Below are positions 1 through 5,173 of a stretch of 5,173 nucleotides of DNA, one piece after another. Within the stretch, counting starts at the first letter, position 1. The number at the start of each line of letters is the position of its first letter. A program made the position numbers and the translations under genes. This DNA is from Bryobacteraceae bacterium (GTDB lineage: Bacteria; Acidobacteriota; Terriglobia; Bryobacterales; Bryobacteraceae), in contig JACMLA010000040.1 of the NCBI GenBank assembly GCA_014379815.1, positions 1 through 5,173 of the forward strand, given 5' to 3'. Below the pieces are notes generated by a model that worked only from the letters and a program-made list of their open reading frames with translations, did no database searches and was not told where the DNA came from.

Positions 1-734
1 AGTTTCTGCGCTCGTGGGGTAAGGGAATGTTCGGGAATCCGCACGGCATGCGCATCGGCAGAGACGGAAGCGTGTGGGTGACCGACAACGGGGACCACCA
101 GGTAATGAAATTTTCCCCTGATGGCAAGCTTCTGCTCACCCTTGGCATTAAGGGCAAGGCTGGAACGGACGACAAAACTTTCAACCGGCCAACCGACATT
201 GCTTTCGCGGCGAATGGTGACTTCTTCGTTTCCGACGGCTACGGGAACTCGCGTGTCGTAAAGTTTTCGGGCGACGGCAGATACTTGCTGGCGTGGGGCA
301 AGAGAGGAACGGGGCCGTCGGAATTCAATACTCCGCACTCGATCGCAGTCGATTCGAAGGGCAAAGTATATGTCAGCGACCGCGAGAACAACCGTATTCA
401 GATTTTCGACGGCGAGGGAAAGTTCCTGCGCCAGTGGACCCATCTGGGCGCGACGCAAAACATCTTTATCACTCCCAAAGATGAGTTATGGATCATAACG
501 CACCGGGACAATATCGAGAACATTACATACGACACGCTGGCTGGGCGCATCATGCGAATCGACCTCGCGAGCGGCAAGATATCAGGTGCGATGGAAAGTC
601 CGGGCCACTGGCTGCACGCCAGCCACACGGGGGAGATTTTTGTCGGGAGTCTTACGGGCAATGTGTTCCGCTGGTATCCCGGATGGCTCTCGCGTGGGCT
701 GGGCAGTGAAGAGGGTTTGAAGCCAGCGAATTGA
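1..734 (+). CDS. Peptidyl-alpha-hydroxyglycine alpha-amidating lyase (PAL)-like NHL-repeat beta-propeller, 5'-partial
   Basis: This is the C-terminal part of an NHL-type propeller. The frame is open to the window edge: the codons before the ATG at 27 read FLRSWGKG, a normal NHL strand, so that ATG (called residue 1 here) is internal. PAL cleaves peptidyl-alpha-hydroxyglycine into an amidated peptide and glyoxylate. Several blocks match animal PAL as I remember it: NPHG (H6), WVTDNGDHQV (17-26), the GTDD..F..PTD stretch (46-57), SDGYGNSR (69-76), TPHS (102-105), SDRENNRIQ (117-125) and GHWLHAS (193-199). On that alignment the three zinc ligands of rat PAL (H585, H690, H786) are H6, H104 and H194, and the active-site Y654 and R706 are Y72 and R119. 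The residue after the third His is Trp where rat PAL has Asp. The counterpart of R533 would lie upstream. No copper monooxygenase (PHM) partner is visible. Bacterial members of this family mostly lack a proven substrate, so 'PAL-like' is safe but the reaction is inferred. Export is likely but the N-terminus is missing. Confidence 0.87.
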   Translation, partial: FLRSWGKGMFGNPHGMRIGRDGSVWVTDNGDHQVMKFSPDGKLLLTLGIKGKAGTDDKTFNRPTDIAFAANGDFFVSDGYGNSRVVKFSGDGRYLLAWGKRGTGPSEFNTPHSIAVDSKGKVYVSDRENNRIQIFDGEGKFLRQWTHLGATQNIFITPKDELWIITHRDNIENITYDTLAGRIMRIDLASGKISGAMESPGHWLHASHTGEIFVGSLTGNVFRWYPGWLSRGLGSEEGLKPAN

Positions 735-765
735 ATTCGGCCTACCATCACGCCTCCCGAGTCTG
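735..765. other. Short convergent intergenic gap with no clear terminator
   Basis: Only 31 bases separate the TGA of the PAL-like gene from the TGA of the CRTAC1-type gene, which is read from the other strand. I see neither a stable GC-rich inverted repeat nor a T-tract in either direction, only a 3-4 base CGG/CCG pairing. Termination may be Rho-dependent, or it may occur inside the opposing coding region so that the two 3' ends overlap. Confidence 0.6.
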
Positions 766-2469
766 TCAACGATTCGGCGCCGCTGACTCTTCTACTGTCA
801 GGATCTGGTTTGCACTGACGTCCTGCACTCGATCCACTCGGCCGCTGGGCCATCGGATCTCAACTGAGTCTGCTTTTTTGTGTTTTCCTAATCCAAAGTG
901 GACCCTGAGATCATTGCTCGATAAATAGCTCAGGCCTGCCTTGATTTCCCGCGTGAGCGTAAGGTCGCCGGCTTTGAGGGTGAGCCTGGCTCCGACGGCA
1001 GAGCGGTTCGATTGCTTGCCAACACATCGCACGACCAGCCATTGCCCGGCCCGCGGCATCTCGTTATGCAGAAGTATGGGAGCATCATCGAGGTTGTTGA
1101 TCAGAATGTCCAGACGCCCGTCGTTGTCGTAATCGCCTACGGCCAGACCACGTGACTTCCAGCGCTCAACGAGGCTAAGTTCGAGTCCTGCCTCCCGGAA
1201 TGTTCTGTCGTGACGGTTCACGAAAACGAGGGGTCGCTGCTTGTACTCAAGACCCATCTTGAACTTATCCGCTTCAGGGTATAGGTGCCCATTCACAACC
1301 AGCAGGTCTTCCCAGCCATCATTGTCTATGTCCGCGTACGACGTTCCCCAACCCACATGCAGATAGGTAGTAGTCGCGTGGCCTGCAGTGCTGGTGATGT
1401 TACTGAAAGCGCCGTCACGGCTATTGTGATGCAGCTGGTTGGTTTGGAAGGAAGAGTTCGTGTAGTAAAGGTCCAGCCAGCCATCGTTATCGAGATCTCC
1501 AAAGTCGACTCCCATGGATCCTTCTTCGACTCCGTCTTCCGAAAACGCTACCCCAGCAAGCACACCTGTCTCTTCGAACCTGCCCTTTCCCGTGTTGTGG
1601 TAGAGCATGTTTCCATTAAGATCAGTCGCCACAAAAATATCAGGCCAGTTGTCGTTGTCGTAATCCGCTATCACGGGTTGCAGGCTGTAACGCTTGACGG
1701 GTTCGATGCCTAACTCGGCCGTGCGATCGTGGAAACGCCCCTTGCCATCACCGAAGTACAGGGCATCGCGCTGAGCAGGCAGACCCCGGGGCCCACAGAA
1801 CACCTGATACCCCAAGTAGTTGCATGAGGAATCGCGAGCGGGTACGTTATCGAGAGGGTAGTCAAGGTAATTGGCAATGTAAAGGTCGAGATTGCCATCC
1901 CGGTCAAGATCGCCAAATGCAGCCCCCATACCCCATGTGCCGGGCTGTCCTGCCACCCCGGCCTTTTCCGCTATCTCCTCGAAGGAGCCGTTACCCCGGT
2001 TTCGAAACAGGAAGTTGCGCCCATAGCCGGTGACCAGGACGTCCTCCCAACCGTCGTTGTCAACATCCGCCACTGCAACGCCCATGGCCCATCCTCGCGA
2101 AGTAGCCAGGCCTGCGGCCTTTGTAACCTCCACAAAATTGCCTTTGCCGTCGCCCCGGTATAAAGCGCACACCGGATTTCCGCCCTTCTTCCGATAAGAT
2201 TCAACGGTGGAACCGGCCACCAGCAGAACATCGAGCTTGCCATCTTTGTCAAAATCCAGAAAGGCGGCGCCGCCTCCCATTACTTCTACAATGTGCAGCT
2301 TTGAACCGGCATCGCCTCCCTGCAGGTTGCGGAATCGTGAAAGTCCGGCTTTCTCGGTTACGTCCACGAATGCGGGCTTAGAAATCGTCGCGGCGGTCTC
2401 CGCGACTGCGAATCCTGCCACGATCGCCGCACAACGAAAGGTCAGTGAGACGCTCCAGCTCGTTGTCAT
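766..2469 (-). CDS. Secreted CRTAC1-type protein: FG-GAP/VCBS repeat propeller with C-terminal ASPIC/UnbV domain
   Basis: The protein has 567 residues. A probable signal peptide covers about 1-23 (one Arg, then an Ala/Val-rich core, cleavage near AVA-E). Seven FG-GAP/VCBS units follow, each with a calcium-loop motif of DxDxDG type: residues 72-77, 135-140, 187-192, 269-274, 325-330, 380-385 and 446-451. The fourth is DYDNDN, with Asn for the last Gly. This count fits a complete seven-bladed integrin-alpha-like propeller. A conserved insert with C216 and C225 (CNYLGYQVFCGPRGL) is typical of the bacterial CRTAC1 family. Residues about 488-558 form the ASPIC/UnbV domain, with the hallmarks VGARL, SSNDLRVHFGLG and VEIRWPSG. 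The ATG is fixed by an in-frame TGA at 2503-2505 with no other start codon between. It overlaps the TPR gene stop as ATGA, so the two are co-transcribed and probably translationally coupled. The expected location is extracytoplasmic and calcium-stabilised. The molecular function of this family in bacteria is not established; adhesion or ligand binding is a guess from the fold. Confidence 0.93.
   Translation of the reverse strand: MTTSWSVSLTFRCAAIVAGFAVAETAATISKPAFVDVTEKAGLSRFRNLQGGDAGSKLHIVEVMGGGAAFLDFDKDGKLDVLLVAGSTVESYRKKGGNPVCALYRGDGKGNFVEVTKAAGLATSRGWAMGVAVADVDNDGWEDVLVTGYGRNFLFRNRGNGSFEEIAEKAGVAGQPGTWGMGAAFGDLDRDGNLDLYIANYLDYPLDNVPARDSSCNYLGYQVFCGPRGLPAQRDALYFGDGKGRFHDRTAELGIEPVKRYSLQPVIADYDNDNWPDIFVATDLNGNMLYHNTGKGRFEETGVLAGVAFSEDGVEEGSMGVDFGDLDNDGWLDLYYTNSSFQTNQLHHNSRDGAFSNITSTAGHATTTYLHVGWGTSYADIDNDGWEDLLVVNGHLYPEADKFKMGLEYKQRPLVFVNRHDRTFREAGLELSLVERWKSRGLAVGDYDNDGRLDILINNLDDAPILLHNEMPRAGQWLVVRCVGKQSNRSAVGARLTLKAGDLTLTREIKAGLSYLSSNDLRVHFGLGKHKKADSVEIRWPSGRVDRVQDVSANQILTVEESAAPNR
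796..1008 (-). other. ASPIC/UnbV domain-coding segment
   Basis: This segment encodes about residues 488-558 of the CRTAC1-type protein. It carries the family signature: N-R-S-A-V-G-A-R at the start, REIKAGLSYLSSNDLRVHFG in the centre, then VEIRWPSG and a closing NQILTVEE. The domain is found C-terminal to FG-GAP propellers in human CRTAC1/ASPIC and in many bacterial proteins. Its biochemical role is unknown. Confidence 0.88.
1117..2262 (-). repeat. Seven FG-GAP/VCBS coding repeats
   Basis: The region encodes residues 70-451 of the CRTAC1-type protein, where acidic calcium loops (DFDKDG, DVDNDG, DLDRDG, DYDNDN, DLDNDG, DIDNDG, DYDNDG) recur, most of them followed by a hydrophobic strand and an LYHN- or LFRN-like turn. 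The units have diverged at DNA level, but short identical stretches persist: the 15-mer GTCGTTGTCGTAATC (plus strand) occurs at 1120-1134 and 1651-1665. The repeats are protein-domain repeats and not a mobile or tandem DNA element. Confidence 0.85.
2466..2469 (-). promoter_or_regulatory. ATGA stop/start overlap coupling the TPR and CRTAC1 genes
   Basis: On the minus strand the four bases read ATGA: the TGA ends the TPR gene and the ATG starts the CRTAC1-type gene. The upstream bases (CAGCCGCCTGGCCT) contain no purine-rich Shine-Dalgarno sequence. Initiation therefore probably relies on ribosomes finishing the TPR gene and restarting, which would tie the amounts of the two proteins together. 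Confidence 0.75.
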
Positions 2470-4169
2470 AGGCCAGGCGGCTGTGGATACGTCCGCTCCA
2501 CGTCACTGTCCCTTGCCCGGGCGCGATCCTCGTTAAGTTTGGCGAAGATTTGCGCCTCCCGCCGCGCGTCATCTAAACGTCCCAAACCGCGGTAAGATTG
2601 CGACAGGTACAGGTGCAGAGATGGCATGTCGGGATCGATTCGAACTGCTTCCTCCATTGCTGTGGCTGCCTCCGGGTACCGCTTCAACTGAATTAACGCT
2701 TTGCCAATTCCGGCATGGGCATCCATCCACTTAGGATTCCCGGCCAGCACGCGGCGGAACTCGCCAAGGCACTCCTGCGCTTTGCCCATCTTGAACAGTA
2801 CATCGCCGAACATGGCACGAGCTTCCAGCAGCGTTGGGTCTTTTTTCAAAGCCAATTCAAGTTGGCTCGCGGCTTCCTGCAGGCGGCCAAAGTTATTCAG
2901 CTGCGCCCCGACGTGGAAGTGAGCCAATGGTTTATCGGGAAAGCGATTTAGCGTTTCCTCCGCGAATGCGAGCGCCCGTTCATAGTCCAGATTTTTGTAC
3001 AGCGCCTGGATAAGCAGAAATCGGGGATCGGCGTTATTCGGGTCCAGCTGTGTGGCTTCAGTCAGCGACTTGACCGCCTCCGAGTAGTAACGTTCCTTGT
3101 AGTATTGCAGCCCAAGCATCATCAGCAGCCGCGCGGTAGGTGACCGCAGAGACACGGCCTTCCGAAGGTGCGGTATGGAGCGCTCGCTGTCTCCGGATTG
3201 TGCAAGGAGAGTTCCCAACAATACCTGTGCCTCATAAACCTCCGGATTGACTTCGACAGCAGTCCGCAGTTCGGCTTCGACCTTATCATCGTGGCCCAAT
3301 GCCAGATATGCGCGCGCCAGGTTGTAGTGCGCCTCTGCCAGCTTCGGCTGGAGTGCTATCGCCTTTGTCAAAAGGGGAATTGTGTCCTGATGACGCTCCG
3401 CCTGCCCCAGCGTAGTGGCCGCGGCAATCAGAAGGTCGGTGTCGCTGGAACCTGCCAGTTCCGCCGCGAGAGCCGAAGTGGCTGAACCGGTTTGCGCGGT
3501 CAAACTCTGGCGAAGTTTCATTAGTAGCTGGAGGTCCGTTGCCGTCTTGCTCTTCCAGCGGGCGGTTGCGTTAAACTCCGCCTCTGCGTCTTTCAGCCTG
3601 CCCTTCTCCTTATATGCGCGTGCAAGCAGGTAGTGCAGGCCGCCATCTTCAGGTCTTGCGCGCACGGATGATTCGAGGAACGGTACAGCATCGTTGTACA
3701 GCCCCAGTGCAAGGTACAAGCTGCCGACCCTTTGGCGCACGTCCAGCACTTCTCCCGATGCAAGAGACCGCTCGAAGAACTCCAGGGCTTTGCGGCGCTG
3801 GCCTGCGTTCACACGCAGGCGTCCAAGGTAGTACAAGGAATATGGATCGGGAGGACTGAACTCAAGTTCCTTCGCGAACGCCACGCCGGCCTCAGCAGTT
3901 CGACCAAGTTGAAACAACCCGAAGCCAAGTTGATAGTAGGCACCGCGGGTCTGCGGCCAGATTGCGATCGCTGCTCGCAACTCTCGCACAAGATCGGAGT
4001 ATTTCTGTTGATCGAGGAACACCTGCGCCCGGTCAAGGTGACTTTGCAGTTCGGGCGGCGCAGCCTGCTGGGCGCGGACACATACACCGCCAATTGCAAA
4101 GCTTCCGGCCAGGAAGAGCCCGTGCAGGATCATCCTGTAGCGAAGCAAAATCAGACACCCATGGCGCAC
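2466..4169 (-). CDS. Secreted/periplasmic tetratricopeptide (TPR) repeat protein
   Basis: The protein has 567 residues. The N-terminus (MRHGCLILLRYRM, then the hydrophobic ILHGLFLAGSFAIGGVCV and the site VRA-QQ near 33) looks like a signal peptide, so it should be exported. The rest is almost all 34-residue TPR helix pairs, about a dozen. They fall in two arrays, roughly 43-206 and 244-546, separated by a less regular stretch (211-243). Consensus positions are clear in HYNLARAYLALGHDDKVEAE (281-300), LLMMLGLQYYKERYYSEAVK (348-367) and GIGKALIQLKRYPEAATAME (487-506). TPR arrays bind peptides or proteins, so a scaffold or assembly partner is likely. No catalytic domain is visible. The start is taken as GTG at 4169, because GAG lies 5 bases upstream and the signal n-region needs the Arg residues. 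An ATG at 4133 (residue 13) is possible but has AGG directly against it. An in-frame TGA at 4176-4178, the stop of the preceding gene, limits the start upstream. The gene sits between the TonB and CRTAC1 genes in one operon. Confidence 0.9.
   Translation of the reverse strand: MRHGCLILLRYRMILHGLFLAGSFAIGGVCVRAQQAAPPELQSHLDRAQVFLDQQKYSDLVRELRAAIAIWPQTRGAYYQLGFGLFQLGRTAEAGVAFAKELEFSPPDPYSLYYLGRLRVNAGQRRKALEFFERSLASGEVLDVRQRVGSLYLALGLYNDAVPFLESSVRARPEDGGLHYLLARAYKEKGRLKDAEAEFNATARWKSKTATDLQLLMKLRQSLTAQTGSATSALAAELAGSSDTDLLIAAATTLGQAERHQDTIPLLTKAIALQPKLAEAHYNLARAYLALGHDDKVEAELRTAVEVNPEVYEAQVLLGTLLAQSGDSERSIPHLRKAVSLRSPTARLLMMLGLQYYKERYYSEAVKSLTEATQLDPNNADPRFLLIQALYKNLDYERALAFAEETLNRFPDKPLAHFHVGAQLNNFGRLQEAASQLELALKKDPTLLEARAMFGDVLFKMGKAQECLGEFRRVLAGNPKWMDAHAGIGKALIQLKRYPEAATAMEEAVRIDPDMPSLHLYLSQSYRGLGRLDDARREAQIFAKLNEDRARARDSDVERTYPQPPGL
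2532..4043 (-). repeat. Tetratricopeptide repeat array
   Basis: This is the coding segment for residues about 43-546 of the TPR protein. The period is near 34 residues, with the usual pattern of small residues at helix contacts and a Pro after helix B (for example LQPKLAEAHY, VNPEVYEAQV, LDPNNADPRF, KDPTLLEARA, GNPKWMDAHA, IDPDMPSLHL). The second half is closer to consensus than the first. Confidence 0.85.
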
Positions 4170-4178
4170 GCGATCTCA
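4169..4178 (-). promoter_or_regulatory. Same-frame stop/start junction between TonB and TPR genes, with candidate ribosome-binding site
   Basis: The minus strand reads CTGAGATCGCGTG. TGA ends the TonB-type gene, and six bases later GTG starts the TPR gene in the same frame. The GAG formed partly from the stop codon lies 5 bases before the GTG and is the only Shine-Dalgarno-like sequence there. There is no room for a promoter, so transcription must come from upstream or from inside the TonB-type gene. Confidence 0.6.
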
Positions 4179-5173
4179 GAATCGAATTTTGAGGCCAAGC
4201 TGTGCTTCCAGCGGCGATCCGGTTAAACCGGTTATGCGCCCAAAGGTGCCGGAATCGAAGTTGCTGTCCGGGTTACCAAAGTTCGCCCTGTTCGTGACGT
4301 TAAAAACCTCCCCGCGAAATTGGAGCAGCAAGCGCTCGGCAATATTGAAGTTTTTGTATCCGCCAAAATCCATTTGAAAGAAGCCAGGACCGATGTAGCG
4401 ATTGCGTCCCAGATTCCCAAATGTGAATGGTGAGGGTTCTACAAATGCCGACTTGGTAATCCACAAGTCAGGCGCGTTCTGTGCTCCGGAATAGGCGTCG
4501 CCGATCACGTTCGGCCGCTGCGAGATGGAACGAGCGCCAGTATTGGCAACGTCGCGGCCGATGCCCACATTGAAAGGAGATCCGGAGCGCGCCGTAATGA
4601 TGCCGGTGACCTCCCAACCACCCAGAATCGCGTTTGGAATCGAGCCCATATTCCCGCCGAGGCTATGCCCCTTTCCGAATGGGATCTGGTAGACATAGTC
4701 AAACGAGAAGATGTGAGTGCGGTGCAGAGAGCTGAGCGCATAGTCAGCCTTCCTGTCGCGCGGGTTCTGTGGAGATGAACTGGCCCCGAAACCAGAGCCG
4801 CCAATGTCCATCGCCTTTCCGAATGCATAATTTCCACGGAAGGTCAGGCCTTTGGAGAACCGCTTATCCAGCTTCGCCTGCAGCCCATGGTAAGTGGATG
4901 TACCGCTGTTATCCATCAGGCTTGTTGCCCCCAGAACCGGATAGGGACGGCGCGGGTCCACCGCACCGGGGCCGGGAAGCGCGGTATTGGCGTTCGCGAA
5001 TGTGGTCAGGTGCAGCCCGCGGTTGCCTACATAACCAATTTCAGCGACCAGGTCTTCCGCCAGCCTGTGTTGAATATGCAGGTTCCACTGCTGGGTGTAA
5101 CTCGTTTTGTTGTTGCGATTCACTATATGTTGTGCGCTTAATGGCACGTTCGCGCCCGGCGTAACCGTCAGCA
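4176..5173 (-). CDS. Oar-like TonB-dependent receptor, C-terminal beta-barrel part (5'-partial)
   Basis: This is the last roughly 331 residues of a large outer-membrane protein. The frame is open to the window edge: the eight codons before the GTG at 5147 read LTVTPGAN, so that GTG is internal. Numbering from it, YTQQWNLHIQHRL (17-29) and VAEIGYVGNRGLHL (34-47) are hallmarks of the Oar-like/carboxypeptidase-regulatory-domain TonB receptors expanded in Acidobacteriota. So are YHGLQAKLDKRFSKGLTFRG (86-105), PQNPRDRKADYALSSLHRTH (126-145) and FRGEVFNVTNRANFGNPD (277-294). The alternating polar/hydrophobic strands and the terminal GLKIRF, ending in Phe, fit recognition by the BAM outer-membrane assembly machinery. 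Full-length relatives are usually around 1,000 residues or more, with an N-terminal carboxypeptidase-like fold and plug that would lie beyond the window. The substrate is unknown; peptides, glycans or other large ligands are possible. It is the most upstream visible gene of the operon. Confidence 0.9.
   Translation of the reverse strand, partial: LTVTPGANVPLSAQHIVNRNNKTSYTQQWNLHIQHRLAEDLVAEIGYVGNRGLHLTTFANANTALPGPGAVDPRRPYPVLGATSLMDNSGTSTYHGLQAKLDKRFSKGLTFRGNYAFGKAMDIGGSGFGASSSPQNPRDRKADYALSSLHRTHIFSFDYVYQIPFGKGHSLGGNMGSIPNAILGGWEVTGIITARSGSPFNVGIGRDVANTGARSISQRPNVIGDAYSGAQNAPDLWITKSAFVEPSPFTFGNLGRNRYIGPGFFQMDFGGYKNFNIAERLLLQFRGEVFNVTNRANFGNPDSNFDSGTFGRITGLTGSPLEAQLGLKIRF

Noticed and set aside
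27..29. ATG as the start of the PAL-like gene
   Set aside because: The frame is open back to base 3 and encodes FLRSWGKG, a continuing NHL strand that aligns with PAL just before the first zinc His. The true start is outside the window.
775..782. CGGCGCCG palindrome as terminator for the convergent genes
   Set aside because: It lies within the last codons of the CRTAC1 gene, has no loop and is not followed by a T-tract on either strand.
398..853. 151-codon minus-strand open frame across the PAL-like gene
   Set aside because: It lies antisense to a clearly conserved propeller and overlaps the end of the CRTAC1 gene. Its translation is low in recognisable structure and rich in Ser, Arg and Pro, so it is a shadow.
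1120..1665. Identical 15-base stretches at 1120-1134 and 1651-1665 as a mobile or CRISPR-like repeat
   Set aside because: Both encode the same DYDND calcium-loop residues in FG-GAP units. Spacing and flanks fit protein repeats only.
1285..1713. 142-codon plus-strand open frame inside the CRTAC1 gene
   Set aside because: Its Val/Ile runs are the antisense reading of the repeated Asp/Asn calcium-loop codons. It has no start context or domain.
4131..4133. ATG at residue 13 as the TPR gene start
   Set aside because: AGG abuts the ATG with no spacing, and the signal peptide would lose its positive n-region. GTG at 4169 has GAG at a usable distance. It is not fully excluded.
766..4169. Identical lengths (567 residues) of the TPR and CRTAC1 proteins, suggesting duplication
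   Set aside because: The folds and sequences are unrelated (alpha-helical repeats against beta-propeller), so the equal length is a coincidence.
3732..4226. 164-codon plus-strand open frame across the TPR gene
   Set aside because: It is antisense to a well-supported TPR array and runs over the operon junction. No recognisable domain is seen.
5145..5147. GTG as the start of the TonB-type gene
   Set aside because: The frame continues to the window edge (LTVTPGAN), and the protein lacks the signal peptide, N-terminal domain and plug. It is an internal Val codon.

Overview
The window looks like a chromosomal segment from an Acidobacteriota-type bacterium (Solibacter/Bryobacter-like or a relative). 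This is inferred from gene content, not from a database match. The pointers are the C-terminal barrel of an Oar-like TonB-dependent receptor, a secreted TPR protein directly followed by a CRTAC1-type FG-GAP/ASPIC-UnbV protein, and a PAL-like NHL propeller enzyme. GC content looks moderate, in the mid-50s percent by eye, and coding density is very high. I see no mobile element, tRNA, rRNA or CRISPR.

Layout. From 1 to 734 on the plus strand is the 3' part of a gene for an NHL-repeat beta-propeller. It closely resembles the lyase half (PAL) of peptidylglycine alpha-amidating enzymes, and its start lies upstream of the window. A 31-base gap without a convincing terminator separates it from a convergent minus-strand gene cluster. 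In transcription order, the cluster holds the C-terminal third or so of an Oar-like TonB-dependent outer-membrane protein (5173 to 4176, start outside the window). Next is a 567-residue secreted or periplasmic TPR protein (4169 to 2466). Last is a 567-residue secreted CRTAC1-type protein with seven calcium-loop FG-GAP/VCBS motifs and a C-terminal ASPIC/UnbV domain (2469 to 766).

How they fit together. The three minus-strand genes are packed as an operon. The TonB stop lies 6 bases before the TPR start and in the same reading frame. The TPR stop overlaps the CRTAC1 start as ATGA, with no Shine-Dalgarno sequence, which suggests translational coupling. All three products should act in the envelope: an outer-membrane barrel, a TPR scaffold with a signal peptide, and an exported calcium-binding propeller. 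The reasonable hypothesis is a poorly characterised envelope or uptake module. The partner genes and substrate cannot be read from this window.
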